Below, piece after piece: positions 1-11,396 of a DNA stretch of 64,000 bases. Made by a program: the position numbers and the translations under genes. The first letter of the stretch is position 1, and the number at the start of each line of letters is the position of its first letter. This stretch comes from Nocardiopsis kunsanensis DSM 44524 (lineage in GTDB: Bacteria; Actinomycetota; Actinomycetes; Streptosporangiales; Streptosporangiaceae): NCBI RefSeq assembly GCF_000340965.1, contig NZ_ANAY01000012.1, positions 48,445 through 112,444 on the forward strand, given 5' to 3'. The notes beneath the pieces were generated by a model that saw nothing but the letters and a program-made list of their open reading frames with translations, was not told the DNA's origin and did no database searches.

Positions 1-324
1 CATCAGCGCCGGGCCGATCAACCAGTTGACCACCAGCGAGGTGAGCAGCATCCGCCGGTCGCCGGTGACCGCCCCCAGGCGGTCGTAGCGGACCTTGGCC
101 AGAGGCGGGAACATCATCACCAGCAGCCCCGCCGCGATCGGCAGGGACACCCCCGCCACATCGATCCCCGACAGCACATCGTCCAGGCCGGGCACCAGGC
201 GTCCCAGAGCCAGCCCTGCCGCCATCGCTGCCAGGATCCACACGGTCAGGAACCGGTCCAGGGACGACATCCGCCCGGCCACCCCGGAGGCCTCCGGGGC
301 AGTGGCGTGTTCCGGAGCGCTCAC
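1..324 (-). CDS. ACR3-type arsenite efflux transporter, N-terminal part (runs off window)
   Basis: This is the first 108 codons of an ACR3-family permease, which exports arsenite (AsO3 3-) across the cytoplasmic membrane using the proton motive force. It begins with GTG at 324, and GTGA there overlaps the arsR stop by 4 bases, so the two genes are translationally coupled. After a short hydrophilic lead comes the family opening SSLDRFLTVWILAAMAAG, then membrane segments rich in Leu, Ala and Gly, and the MMFPPLAKVRYD loop typical of ACR3. The essential cysteine of the family lies further on and is outside the window. The gene sits downstream of arsR in one transcript. It could be a related BASS transporter, but the arsR/arsI context makes arsenite the likely substrate. 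Confidence 0.88.
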   Translation of the reverse strand, partial: MSAPEHATAPEASGVAGRMSSLDRFLTVWILAAMAAGLALGRLVPGLDDVLSGIDVAGVSLPIAAGLLVMMFPPLAKVRYDRLGAVTGDRRMLLTSLVVNWLIGPALM

Positions 325-704
325 TTCCGGCCCCCCTCGGACACCTCGGGCCGGGCCAGGACCGCGGCCAGACGGTCGGTCGCCTCCGGCAGCACCCGGT
401 AGTACACCCAGGTTCCCCGCCGTGCGGCCGCGATGAGCCCCGCCTCACGCAGCAGCTTCAGATGATGGGAGATGGTGGGCTGGGACAGGTCGAAGGCGGG
501 TGTCAGCTCGCAGACGCACACCTCGCCCCCGCCCCGGGTCGCGATCATCGACAGCAACCGCAGCCGAACCGGATCGCCCAGGGCCTTGAACAGCCGGGCG
601 AGTTCGACCGACTCGTCCTCGCCGAGCGGCGCGATCGACAGACAGGAACAGTCATCGGCGGATGCGTCCCCGAGGACGGGTGCACGACCCTCTTGATTCG
701 ACAT
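321..704 (-). CDS. arsR: ArsR-family As(III)-responsive repressor
   Basis: A 127-residue winged-helix repressor of the ArsR/SmtB family. It is expected to bind an operator as a dimer and release it when As(III) or a similar metalloid binds. The metal-binding motif EVCVCEL at about residues 60-66 matches the CxC site at the start of the recognition helix in classical ArsR, and an extra CSC pair lies near residue 20. The recognition helix DLSQPTISHHLKLLREAGL follows, then a wing with WVYY. Its stop overlaps the efflux-gene start (GTGA), and it faces the arsI-like gene across about 90 bp holding two similar operator-like repeats. Autorepression of both arms is the natural reading. Function is well supported; the exact metal preference is inferred. 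Confidence 0.93.
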   Translation of the reverse strand: MSNQEGRAPVLGDASADDCSCLSIAPLGEDESVELARLFKALGDPVRLRLLSMIATRGGGEVCVCELTPAFDLSQPTISHHLKLLREAGLIAAARRGTWVYYRVLPEATDRLAAVLARPEVSEGGRK

Positions 705-712
705 GCGTCTAT

Positions 713-728
713 ATTGACAAACATCGAT
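713..728. promoter_or_regulatory. Candidate ArsR operator 1
   Basis: ATTGACAAACATCGAT, an imperfect inverted repeat sharing GAYAAACATCNAT with the second site. It lies about 10 bp upstream of the arsR start and would let ArsR repress its own operon. Assignment rests on position and on the duplication. Confidence 0.55.
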
Positions 729-759
729 CCAGAAGGCAAAGCTGGAGGCACAGCACTAC

Positions 760-775
760 ATAGATAAACATCTAT
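760..775. promoter_or_regulatory. Candidate ArsR operator 2
   Basis: A perfect inverted repeat, ATAGAT-AAAC-ATCTAT, about 20 bp upstream of the arsI-like start codon, and a second copy of the motif seen at 713-728. Probably the ArsR site controlling the plus-strand gene. Confidence 0.6.
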
Positions 776-794
776 ACAAGCTTCGGAGGATCTC

Positions 795-1244
795 ATGTCC
801 CGTGTCCAGCTCGCCCTGAACGTCGCCGACCTGGAGGCGTCGGTGACCTTCTACTCCACCCTGTTCGGCGTCGCACCCGCCAAGCGCCGCCCCGGATACG
901 CCAACTTCTCCGTCGCCGAGCCCCCGCTCAAGCTCGTGCTGATCGAGGGCGAGCCCGGCCAGAACACCCGCCTGGACCATCTGGGTGTGGAAGTGGACGA
1001 CACCGAGCAGGTGGAGGCCGCTACCACACGCTTCGTCGATTCCGGCCTGGCAACGTTCGAGGAGACCGACACCTCGTGCTGCTACGCCGTGCAGGACAAG
1101 GTGTGGGTGAGCGGACCCGGCAAGGAGCCCTGGGAGGTCTACGTGGTCAAGAACGACAGCGACCAGATGGGTTCGGCGCCCGAGCTCGTCGGTGACAGCG
1201 CATCCGGGGACACCTCGGCCTGCTGCTCCACCGCACAGGCATAG
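795..1244 (+). CDS. arsI: ArsI/CadI-family metalloenzyme (C-As lyase type)
   Basis: A 149-residue vicinal-oxygen-chelate (glyoxalase-fold) protein. ArsI enzymes use Fe(II) and O2 to cleave the carbon-arsenic bond of trivalent organoarsenicals; the related actinobacterial CadI is a metal-induced protein. Visible hallmarks are the N-terminal VQLALNV strand with its metal-ligand region, HLGVEVDD near residue 58, the vicinal cysteines in TSCCYAVQDKVWV at about residues 94-106, and PWEVYVV carrying the Glu ligand. A cysteine-bearing tail (ACCSTAQA) follows. The start is fixed by CGGAGG at 784-789. It is transcribed divergently from arsR and the efflux gene. Demethylation of MAs(III) is inferred from the CC pair; a role only in metal binding cannot be excluded. 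Confidence 0.87.
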   Translation: MSRVQLALNVADLEASVTFYSTLFGVAPAKRRPGYANFSVAEPPLKLVLIEGEPGQNTRLDHLGVEVDDTEQVEAATTRFVDSGLATFEETDTSCCYAVQDKVWVSGPGKEPWEVYVVKNDSDQMGSAPELVGDSASGDTSACCSTAQA

Positions 1245-1374
1245 CCGTTCACACGTACGGCGCGGCCACCCGGACGCGGACGCCGCGCGGTACCCGGCCG
1301 ACCCCGCACCGGACCGGCCGCGTACCGGACCGGACCGAGCCGCGGCCCTGCTGCACCCGATCCGGAGGGAGACC

Positions 1375-1860
1375 TCAGGTCTCCCAGTGGGTACCAGGCG
1401 GCATGGACTCCAGCCACGACAGGAAACCGGTCATGGCCATCTTCCCCATCGCGAGTTCGAAAGCGGCCTCCTGGGGCTCCTGTCCCTCACCGGTCAGCCA
1501 TCCCAGACTGACCACGCTCACGTCCTCGGGCAGACGGCTGCGGTCCTCGGGTGTGGGGGAACGCTTCCCCACAATGACAAGACCGCGGCGCGACAGCGTG
1601 GCTGTCGGCCGCGGTCTGAGCGAGAAGATCGGAAACCAGCCCAGGTTCTCCGAGCCGTACCGGCCGAAACCGATACGCCACGTACCTCGGCGTCCCCGAG
1701 CTCCCGGCGCACGCAGATAACACTCGACTGCGCCGCCGCGCCGCTCGATCACCGAGCGGCGCGACGCACCGACGAGCAGGATCGCCGCACCGACCAGGAA
1801 CACGGTCAGCAGCGTCCACTGCGCGGTCTCGAATCCGATCCCTTGCAGCAGCCGCTCCAT
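1375..1860 (-). CDS. DUF2550 family membrane protein
   Basis: A protein of about 161 residues with one N-terminal membrane helix (TLLTVFLVGAAILLVGA) followed by a hydrophilic domain rich in Trp, Arg and Gly (GTWRIGFGRYGSENLGWFPIF). This matches the DUF2550 family, which lies directly after atpC in many actinobacteria (Rv1312 in Mycobacterium tuberculosis). Function is unknown. The ATG at 1860 is preferred: upstream GTG codons exist, but this start leaves a normal 16-nt gap after atpC and begins with MERLLQGIG. It is last in the ATP synthase transcript, so co-expression is likely. It ends convergent to the arsI-like gene. Confidence 0.8.
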   Translation of the reverse strand: MERLLQGIGFETAQWTLLTVFLVGAAILLVGASRRSVIERRGGAVECYLRAPGARGRRGTWRIGFGRYGSENLGWFPIFSLRPRPTATLSRRGLVIVGKRSPTPEDRSRLPEDVSVVSLGWLTGEGQEPQEAAFELAMGKMAMTGFLSWLESMPPGTHWET

Positions 1861-1876
1861 GACCACCCAGTCCGTT

Positions 1877-2272
1877 CTAGGCGACGTCCTCGCCCACAGC
1901 ACGCAGGCGGCTGCGGGCGCGTCCGAGAGCGACGTTGTCGCCCTCCTCCGTCGCGCTCGTCACTGCCGTACGTGCACGGTCAACATCGATGTCCTCGGCG
2001 AGCTCAGCGGTCTCAGCGAGGATAGAAACACGCCCCTCACCCGAAACCGAGACGAACCCGCTGTGCGCGGCGACCCGGACCTCTCCGGACTCGCGCGCAC
2101 CCAGCACGCGAACGACGGCGTCGTGGGAGAGGAGCGAGAGCACCGGGACGTGCCCGGGCTGAACGCCGATCTCACCCTCGACGGTCTTCGCGATGACCAT
2201 GTCGCCCTCGCCGGCCCAAATCTCGTGTTCGGGCGAGACGATCTCGACGAAAAGCTTCTTCGACACTGCCAC
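1877..2272 (-). CDS. atpC: ATP synthase F1 subunit epsilon
   Basis: A 131-residue epsilon subunit of the central stalk of F1Fo ATP synthase, which couples gamma rotation to the c-ring and can inhibit ATP hydrolysis. The N-terminal beta-sandwich shows EIVSPEHEIWAGEGDMVIAKTVEGEIGV and the usual GHVPVLSLL loop. The C-terminal helical part is short, as in actinobacteria, and ends RARSRLRAVGEDVA. It is separated from atpD by 175 bp, far more than the other gaps in this operon, and that gap holds a strong hairpin (2299-2341). Its translation may therefore be set separately from the catalytic subunits. Confidence 0.96.
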   Translation of the reverse strand: MAVSKKLFVEIVSPEHEIWAGEGDMVIAKTVEGEIGVQPGHVPVLSLLSHDAVVRVLGARESGEVRVAAHSGFVSVSGEGRVSILAETAELAEDIDVDRARTAVTSATEEGDNVALGRARSRLRAVGEDVA

Positions 2273-2298
2273 AAACTCCTCGGCTAGCGGGTGGGTTC

Positions 2299-2341
2299 GG
2301 CCGAGCCGGCCCCGACTCGTTCTTCCGGGGACGGCTCGGCC
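2299..2341 (-). promoter_or_regulatory. Strong intercistronic hairpin between atpD and atpC
   Basis: A perfect 10-bp stem, GGCCGAGCCG paired with CGGCTCGGCC, with a nested 5-bp CCCCG/CGGGG stem in the loop. No U-tract follows on the minus strand. This fits an RNA-processing or attenuation element, or a Rho-independent pause, within the atp transcript better than a classical terminator. Confidence 0.6.
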
Positions 2342-2447
2342 CGACTGTCCCGCCCGGCGCCCGCCCCCTCTCGGACCCCTCGGGGCGGGCGCATGGCGCG
2401 GTCAGGGTGTGTTCGGTGGGCGCTTTCCGGCACCCACCCGACGCGCC

Positions 2448-4822
<2,375 letters not shown>

Positions 4823-4825
4823 GGG

Positions 4826-6448
4826 TTACTTCCCGCCCTTGGCGTCCTTGTTGGTCTCCTCGCCGAGAGCCTCGGACTCCTCCTGGCCGAGCAGCGTGCC
4901 GGCCGAGGTCTGGAAGCCCTGCTTGAACTTCTCGACGGCCTCCTCGAGGGCCTGACGGGTCTCGTCCTCGAACTTCCCGCTCTCGCGGATGTTGTCGAGA
5001 ACGCCCTTGTGCTCACGCTCGAGGTAGGCCAGGAAGTCGTCCTCGAAGCGGCGCACGTCCTCGACCGGGACGTCGTCCACCTTCCCGGAGGTACCGGCCC
5101 AGATGGATACGACGGTCTGCTCCATCGCGAAGGGCGAGTACTGCCCCTGCTTGAGCAGCTCCATCATGCGCTCACCGCGATCGAGCTGCTGCTTGGAGAC
5201 CGCGTCCAGGTCCGAACCGAAGGCCGAGAAGGCCTCGAGCTCGCGGTACTGGGCCAGGCTCAGACGCAGCGTACCGGAGACCTTCTTGGTCGCCTTGGTC
5301 TGCGCGGAACCACCCACACGGGAGACCGAGATACCGACGTCGATCGCCGGGCGCTGGCCCTGGTTGAACATGTCCGAGTCCAGGAAGACCTGGCCGTCGG
5401 TGATGGAGATGACGTTGGTCGGGATGTAGGCCGACACGTCACCCGCCTTCGTCTCGATGATCGGCAGGGCCGTCATCGAGCCGGCGCCCATCTCGTCGGA
5501 GAGCTTCGCGCAGCGCTCCAGGAGACGGGAGTGCAGGTAGAAGACGTCACCGGGGTAGGCCTCACGGCCCGGCGGACGGCGCAGCAGCAGCGACACCGCA
5601 CGGTAGGCCTCGGCCTGCTTGCTCAGGTCGTCGAAGACGATGAGCACGTGCTTGCCCTGGTACATCCAGTGCTGGCCCAGGGCCGAACCGGTGAAGGGCG
5701 ACAGGTACTTGAAGCCCGCCGGGTCGGACGCCGGGGAAGCCACGATGGTGGTGTAGTCCATCGCGCCGGCCTCCTCGAGGGCACCACGCACGGAGGCGAT
5801 GGTCGAGCCCTTCTGGCCGACGGCGACGTAGATGCAGCGCACCTGCTTGTCGGGGTCGCCCGACTCCCAGTTGGCCTTCTGGTTGATGATCGCGTCGATA
5901 CCGACAGCCGTCTTACCGGTCTGGCGGTCACCGATGACCAGCTGGCGCTGGCCGCGACCGATGGGCGTCATGGTGTCGATCGCCTTGATACCGGTCTGGA
6001 GGGGCTCCTCGACCGGCTGGCGCTGCATCACCGTGGGGGCCTGGGCCTCCAGGTCGCGGCGCTCGGTGGACTCGATCTCGCCCTTGCCGTCGATGGGCTG
6101 ACCCAGCGGGTCGACCACACGGCCGAGGAAGTTGTCGCCGACCGGGACCGAGAGGACCTGGCCGGTGCGGCGCACCGACTGGCCCTCCTCGATGCCGGTG
6201 AAGTCACCCAGCACCACGACACCGATCTCCCCGACCTCGAGGTTCTGGGCCATGCCCAGGGTGCCGTCCTCGAACTGAAGCAGCTCGTTCGCCATCGCCG
6301 AGGGAAGGCCACTGACGCGGGCGATGCCGTCACCGGAGTAGGCGACGGTCCCGACCTCTTCCGCGCGGGTGGCGTCAGGCTCGTACGACTGGACGAAGCG
6401 CTGTAGCGCGTCCCGGATCTCGTCCGGTCGGATCGTCAGCTCCGCCAT
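4826..6448 (-). CDS. atpA: ATP synthase F1 subunit alpha
   Basis: A 540-residue regulatory nucleotide-binding subunit of F1. Its P-loop GDRQTGKT is at residues 173-180, and the visual cues [18 protein letters not shown] and [22 protein letters not shown] are typical. An open frame continues upstream, but the ATG at 6448 ([15 protein letters not shown]) is the family start and is preceded by AAGGA. The C-terminal tail after about residue 510 is rich in Glu and Lys and variable. It lies between atpH and atpG. Confidence 0.97.
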   Translation of the reverse strand: MAELTIRPDEIRDALQRFVQSYEPDATRAEEVGTVAYSGDGIARVSGLPSAMANELLQFEDGTLGMAQNLEVGEIGVVVLGDFTGIEEGQSVRRTGQVLSVPVGDNFLGRVVDPLGQPIDGKGEIESTERRDLEAQAPTVMQRQPVEEPLQTGIKAIDTMTPIGRGQRQLVIGDRQTGKTAVGIDAIINQKANWESGDPDKQVRCIYVAVGQKGSTIASVRGALEEAGAMDYTTIVASPASDPAGFKYLSPFTGSALGQHWMYQGKHVLIVFDDLSKQAEAYRAVSLLLRRPPGREAYPGDVFYLHSRLLERCAKLSDEMGAGSMTALPIIETKAGDVSAYIPTNVISITDGQVFLDSDMFNQGQRPAIDVGISVSRVGGSAQTKATKKVSGTLRLSLAQYRELEAFSAFGSDLDAVSKQQLDRGERMMELLKQGQYSPFAMEQTVVSIWAGTSGKVDDVPVEDVRRFEDDFLAYLEREHKGVLDNIRESGKFEDETRQALEEAVEKFKQGFQTSAGTLLGQEESEALGEETNKDAKGGK

Positions 6449-6521
6449 CTCTACGTTGTCCTTGCTCTCAAATGGCGCCGGGCCGGCGCCGTGCGTGCTT
6501 GCCTTGCGTTGTTCGCGTGTG

Positions 6522-7342
6522 TCAGCCGGCCAGACGGCGCTGGACCGCGGCGATGCGCCCGGCGATGGTGCCGTCGATGACCTCGTCGCCCACCCGGACG
6601 GAAAGGCCACCCACGACTTGGGGGTCGACCTCGGTGTTCAGGTGGATCTCACGGCCGTACTTGCGGGTCAGGAGGGACCTGAGACGCTCCAGCCGGTCCT
6701 CGCTCAGCGGGTGGGCGCTGCGCACCACGGCGATGTAGCGCTGGGCACGGTCGGCGACCACCTTCCCGAGGTACTCGAGCGCCTGTTCCAGGGTACGTCC
6801 CCGCGGACGGACGACCGCTTCGCTGACCAGGGCCAGCGTCGCGGAGTTCACCTTGCCCGAGAGCAGGTTCTCGACCAGGGAGTGGCGGTGCGAGGCCTCC
6901 ACACCCTCCTGGGTCAGGGCGGCGCGCAGCTCGGGCTCGGAGACGACGATCCGCTGGAAACGGAACAGCTCGTCCTCGAGTTCGTCCAGCTGTGTGCCCC
7001 GGACCGAGGCGACGGTCGCGTAGACCGCCAGGCGCTCCAAGGCGTCGGTCATGTCACGCGCGCCGGACCAGGGCTGGGAGACGACGTCGTTGACCACGAG
7101 GACCGTGGACGGCGACGCCTTGCCCTCGAGGACCTGACCGATCAGGCCGGTCTTGGCCTCGACGGGGTTGGCCTGGTCCGCGAGCCAGCGGCGGAGCGAG
7201 TGCTCGCGGTCGAACAGGGCCACGACCTCGAAGAGCTCGCCCCCGAGGGAGACCGCGTTCCGTGCGGCGTCCGCCGACGCCAGGACGTTCTCGTCCAGGC
7301 GCCGGGTCGCCTCAGCCAGGGAGTTGCGGCTGATTCCACGCA

Positions 7343-7343
<1 letters not shown>
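6522..7343 (-). CDS. atpH: ATP synthase F1 subunit delta
   Basis: A 273-residue peripheral-stalk subunit, long like other actinobacterial deltas, which carry an N-terminal extension. The C-terminal part holds the OSCP/delta signature, including [20 protein letters not shown] and [14 protein letters not shown]. It joins the b-subunit dimer to the top of alpha3beta3. The start overlaps the atpF stop by one base (coupled translation). Confidence 0.95.
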
Positions 7344-7906
<563 letters not shown>

Positions 7907-7941
7907 TCAGATGCCATCAAAAACGGTTGGCAGGAACGGTT

Positions 7942-8160
7942 TTAGACGGCGAACGCGAGGACGAAGCCCAGAATGGCGAGGGCCTCGATGAGCGCGAAGC
8001 CCAGGAAGATGTTGGTCTGCAGCGGGCCGCGGGCCTCGGGCTGGCGGGCGATGGCCTGCATGCCCATGCCGAAGACGAGACCGACACCGATACCGGCGCC
8101 GATGACGCTGATGCCGTAGCCGACGGAGTTGATGCTGCCCTCGATGGCGGCGATGTCCAT
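7942..8160 (-). CDS. atpE: ATP synthase Fo subunit c
   Basis: A 72-residue hairpin of two membrane helices joined by the polar loop ARQPEARG. The first helix carries the GxGxG packing repeat (GAGIGVGLVFGMG), and the ion-binding carboxylate is Glu59 in LIEALAILGF. Residues around Glu59 are non-polar and lack the Ser/Thr/Tyr ligands of sodium-type rings, so the ring is expected to carry protons. Ring size cannot be read from sequence. Confidence 0.97.
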   Translation of the reverse strand: MDIAAIEGSINSVGYGISVIGAGIGVGLVFGMGMQAIARQPEARGPLQTNIFLGFALIEALAILGFVLAFAV

Positions 8161-8274
8161 AAGTGTTTCCCTTTACTCGACGTCCGGCGTCGCGTTTCGC
8201 GATTGGTCAGTGCGCCGGGTGTGGACGGGTCATTACACCTTCGTACCGGCCGGGGTGGCCGGCACTCAGGGGTT

Positions 8275-9126
8275 CTAGTGGGCGGATTCGAGGGACCCGT
8301 TGAGGTACAGGCTCGCCAGCAGCGTGAAGATGAACGCCTGGACGAGCATGATCAGGATCTCGAAGAGGAAGAAGAGGATGTAGCCGATCAGCGCGGCACC
8401 GGAGAACAGGACCGACAGCCCGGCCAGGGCCGGCTCGGCACCGATGCTCAGCATGTACCAGCCGCCGTAGGCGAACACCGCCAGCAGCAGGCTGCCCGCG
8501 AACATGGTCGCGAACAGACGCAGGGCGTGCGTCAGCGGGCGGATCACGAAGACCGAGAGGGTCTCGATCGGCGTGACCAGGACGTAGATCGGTTTGGGCA
8601 TCCCGGGCGGGAAGATCTGGTTCCTGATGTATCCCCATCCCCCCTGCTGGCGCATACCGACGACCAACGTGAGGACGAAGATGAAGATGGCGAACATCGC
8701 CGGGAAGGAGAGGTCGCTGTTGACCGGCAACATGCCCGGGATCAGACCCGAGATGTTCATGAAGACGATGAGCGTGAAGATCGCCGTCATCAGCGGGATG
8801 AACTTGTCACCCTTGGCCCCCATGGTGGGGCGGGTGATCTGGTCCCGGATGAACAGGACGAACATTTCGCCCACGCCCTGCCTGCGCCCGGGGACGAGGC
8901 TCAGCTTCTTGCTGAACCACGACCACAGGAGCAGGGATGCGCCGAGGGCGACGATCAGCAGAACCAGGTACAGGTCGATGCCGTCGCTGCCGGGGATGCC
9001 GCCGAGCCACGGTTCGGGGAAGAACATCCCAATGGTGGGAGCCTCGAACCCGCAGCCCGCCTCGCCTTCGCCAGGGAAGAGGTGGCAACCCGGTTCGGCC
9101 GCGAGAATGCGCGCGTCAGCACTCAC
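8275..9126 (-). CDS. atpB: ATP synthase Fo subunit a
   Basis: A 283-residue, multi-helix stator subunit forming the proton half-channels. The essential arginine lies in the conserved helix RPLTHALRLFATMFAGSLL, near residue 200. The N-terminus has a Cys-bearing periplasmic segment before the first helix. The GTG start at 9126 is preceded by AAAGGA. The gap to atpE is 114 bp and holds no recognisable gene. Confidence 0.96.
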   Translation of the reverse strand: MSADARILAAEPGCHLFPGEGEAGCGFEAPTIGMFFPEPWLGGIPGSDGIDLYLVLLIVALGASLLLWSWFSKKLSLVPGRRQGVGEMFVLFIRDQITRPTMGAKGDKFIPLMTAIFTLIVFMNISGLIPGMLPVNSDLSFPAMFAIFIFVLTLVVGMRQQGGWGYIRNQIFPPGMPKPIYVLVTPIETLSVFVIRPLTHALRLFATMFAGSLLLAVFAYGGWYMLSIGAEPALAGLSVLFSGAALIGYILFFLFEILIMLVQAFIFTLLASLYLNGSLESAH

Positions 9127-9225
9127 GGCGAATCCTTTCGTCGTGACGCAAGAAAGCCTCTTGGATGGTTGTGGAGGAGCTCGCCCACACCTGTGAGGAT
9201 GTCGGGCTCACTCCAGCGGGAGAGT

Positions 9226-9456
9226 TCAGGCCTGGCGGGACTTGACGACGATCAGATAGACCGACCCGACCAGGCCGAGCACCGCCCCGATGGGCAGAAA
9301 GAGTGCATCGAAACCCAAGAGCCAGTCCGCGATCCAGCCGATGCCGGTCCACACGAGTACACCCGCGAGGAGAGTGGAGAACATGGCCCAGCCGTCGGAG
9401 TCGCGCGGTTCCTGTGCGCCGCGTTTCTCCGTGTCCTTGGCTGATTCGCTGCTCAT
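9226..9456 (-). CDS. AtpZ-like F1Fo assembly protein
   Basis: A 76-residue protein with two membrane helices (AMFSTLLAGVLVWTGIGWIAD and FLPIGAVLGLVGSVYLIVV) after a charged tail. This fits the short AtpZ/AtpI-type proteins that sit at the head of atp operons and assist c-ring assembly or cation supply. The ATG at 9456 is chosen over an upstream one because TCCGGAGC lies seven bases before it. It stands between the AtpI-like gene and atpB. Confidence 0.75.
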   Translation of the reverse strand: MSSESAKDTEKRGAQEPRDSDGWAMFSTLLAGVLVWTGIGWIADWLLGFDALFLPIGAVLGLVGSVYLIVVKSRQA

Positions 9457-9561
9457 CTCGCTCCGGAATATAGCATGTGGCACCGGACTGGAACGGGGTC
9501 GCCCGCCTACCGTCGACCAGGGTATTACGCCCTTCGTCCCGGGCTTTGGCGGGGTTGCCCA

Positions 9562-9984
9562 TCACGTGTTCCCCGAGGCTTGTCCGGGATCCACGTGCGG
9601 GATCTTGGCCTTGGAAATCGCTCGGATCTGCCCGCCCAGCCAGACCAGCACGCAGGCCAGCGCCGTGTAGACGAAGGCCCGGTCGTCCAGGTCAGCCATG
9701 AGAGGGCTTCGGCCGAGGGTGACCAACAGGATGCCCAGGACCGCCATCTTGACGACGAAACCGAGCAGGTTGGCCGCCATGAACAGGTCCTTGTTCCGGC
9801 GGGACAGCGCGATCACGGCCCACTGTCCGAGCCCGAAGCAGCCCAGCACGAGCACGGCCCCCAAGAGCGCGCTGAGCGCTCCGGGGACACCGCCGAGCAG
9901 TGCTGCCACACCGATGGCCAGAACCCCGCACACCACGCTGGGAAGTGCGGCGCCACGGAAGATCGCGACGTCGTGTTCCTGCAT
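9562..9984 (-). CDS. atpI: AtpI-like (ATP synthase protein I) membrane protein
   Basis: A 140-residue protein with four predicted membrane helices and the actinobacterial AtpI ending VYTALACVLVWLGGQIRAISKAKIPHVD. AtpI proteins are non-structural and promote assembly of the c-ring. The ATG at 9984 (MQEHDVAIFRG) has CGGAG at proper spacing; the longer open frame upstream would cross the likely promoter. It is first in the ATP synthase operon, about 250 bp after wecA. Confidence 0.82.
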   Translation of the reverse strand: MQEHDVAIFRGAALPSVVCGVLAIGVAALLGGVPGALSALLGAVLVLGCFGLGQWAVIALSRRNKDLFMAANLLGFVVKMAVLGILLVTLGRSPLMADLDDRAFVYTALACVLVWLGGQIRAISKAKIPHVDPGQASGNT

Positions 9985-10062
9985 GACAAAGCTCCGTGGG
10001 GGTTCTGTGGTTACCTGCTCGTGAAAGCTATCACAAGGTTTTCGGTGTCGAATCCGAGGATG

Positions 10063-10082
10063 CCTTAACGCAACCTTAACGC
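10063..10082 (-). promoter_or_regulatory. 11-bp-period direct repeat upstream of the atp operon
   Basis: CCTTAACGC occurs twice with an 11-bp period (10063-10071 and 10074-10082), read on the minus strand as GCGTTAAGG-TT-GCGTTAAGG. It lies about 80-100 bp upstream of atpI. One-helical-turn direct repeats are typical sites for OmpR/PhoP-class response regulators; the regulator is unknown. Confidence 0.45.
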
Positions 10083-10118
10083 CCCTCGAAAGTCCCCTAC
10101 GCGGGGGCCTCCAGGGGC
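10081..10118 (-). terminator. Hairpin after wecA
   Basis: Outer stem GCCCCT/AGGGGC with an inner CCCC/GGGG stem, between the wecA stop and the atp promoter region. It probably ends the upstream transcript and insulates the atp operon. No long U-tract is seen. Confidence 0.45.
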
Positions 10119-10235
10119 GGTGTCGCCTTCGCCACATCCGCCCCCATCACGGCACCGCTGGTCAGAAGCGGTGCTTCCGGGACTTTCGCCCCCGATGGGA
10201 GCAGGCCGCGGCCCCGGCCGCCACCATCGGAACCC

Positions 10236-11384
10236 TCAATCGTGACCGGAACGAGTCTTAACGCGTCCTATACGCTCCCACGAGAGCAGCCCGCGGCGCT
10301 GGAGACGGGGCAGCACGATGAGACCGACCGCACAGAGCGCGACCAGGGCCGTGACCGTCAGGACGAGCAGAGGGGTGTCGAAGACCGACAGCGACACCGC
10401 GGCGAAGGCCACGATCCCCGCCCACAGGTACATCAGGAGCACCGCTCGTACGTGGCTGTGCCCCATGTCCAGGAGCCTGTGGTGCAGGTGTCCGCGGTCG
10501 GGGGCGAACGGCGACTTCCCGGCCAGCGTGCGGCGCAGGACGGCCAGCACGAGGTCGGCCAGGGGCAGGGCGATCACCAACAGCGGCAGGAGGATCGGCA
10601 GGAAGACCACCAGGCCGGAGTTGAACTCCTCCCGGGCGGTGTTGGCGTCGAACTGGCCGGTGACGTTGATGGTGATGGAGGTCAGCAACAGGCCGAGCAG
10701 CATCGACCCGGTGTCGCCCATGAAGATCTTGGCCGGGTTGAAGTTGTGGAAGAGGAAACCCAGACACGTGCCGGCCAGGATGATCGCGATCATCGCCGGG
10801 TAGGACTGGCGCTCGAACCCCTGCTCGACCGCGACCACGTAGTAGTAGGCGAAGAAGGCCAGCGACGAGATACCGACGATGCCCGCGGCCAGGCCGTCCA
10901 GACCGTCGGCGAAGTTGACCGCGTTGATGGTCACCACGATGAGCAGCACCGAGATCATCGCCCCGAGCCAGGGCCCCAGGGACAGCTGCGTACCCGGCAA
11001 CGGCAGCCACAACAGCTGCACGCCGTGCGCCACGAGGATGCCCGCCGCGGCGGTCTGTCCGGCGAGCTTGCTGATGGCGTCCATCCCCCACCGGTCGTCC
11101 ACGATGCCGATCAGGGTGATGAGGCCACCCGCCAGCAGCAGGCCCCACCAGGTGTCGGCGACGAAGACGTTCTGCAGGTGCGGGAGTTGGGCGGAGATCA
11201 GCAGCGCAGCCCCGAAACCGCCGTAGATGGCGATCCCACCCATGCGGGGGATGGGCTCCTTGTGCACGTCGCGGTCGCGGACCGGAGGCGTGGCCCCGAT
11301 CGCGATCGCGAACTTGCGCACCAAAGGAACCAACAGGTAGGTCACCGCGACAGCGATGACGAACGTGAGTGCGTACTCGCGCAC
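10236..11384 (-). CDS. wecA: Undecaprenyl-phosphate N-acetylhexosamine-1-phosphate transferase (WecA/TagO type)
   Basis: A 382-residue polytopic MraY/WecA-family enzyme. It transfers an amino-sugar-1-phosphate, usually GlcNAc-1-P, from UDP-sugar to undecaprenyl phosphate at the inner membrane face, starting arabinogalactan-linker, teichoic-acid or polysaccharide synthesis. Motifs in order are the Mg-binding DDRWGMD, NAVNFADGLDGLAAG, NFNPAKIFMGDTGSM and the basic loop PDRGHLHHRLLDMGHS. The GTG start at 11384 has AAGGGA upstream. It keeps the conserved place between the tsaC-like gene and the atp operon (Rv1302 in M. tuberculosis). Confidence 0.93.
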   Translation of the reverse strand: MREYALTFVIAVAVTYLLVPLVRKFAIAIGATPPVRDRDVHKEPIPRMGGIAIYGGFGAALLISAQLPHLQNVFVADTWWGLLLAGGLITLIGIVDDRWGMDAISKLAGQTAAAGILVAHGVQLLWLPLPGTQLSLGPWLGAMISVLLIVVTINAVNFADGLDGLAAGIVGISSLAFFAYYYVVAVEQGFERQSYPAMIAIILAGTCLGFLFHNFNPAKIFMGDTGSMLLGLLLTSITINVTGQFDANTAREEFNSGLVVFLPILLPLLVIALPLADLVLAVLRRTLAGKSPFAPDRGHLHHRLLDMGHSHVRAVLLMYLWAGIVAFAAVSLSVFDTPLLVLTVTALVALCAVGLIVLPRLQRRGLLSWERIGRVKTRSGHD

Positions 11385-11396
11385 CGTCCGTCCCTT

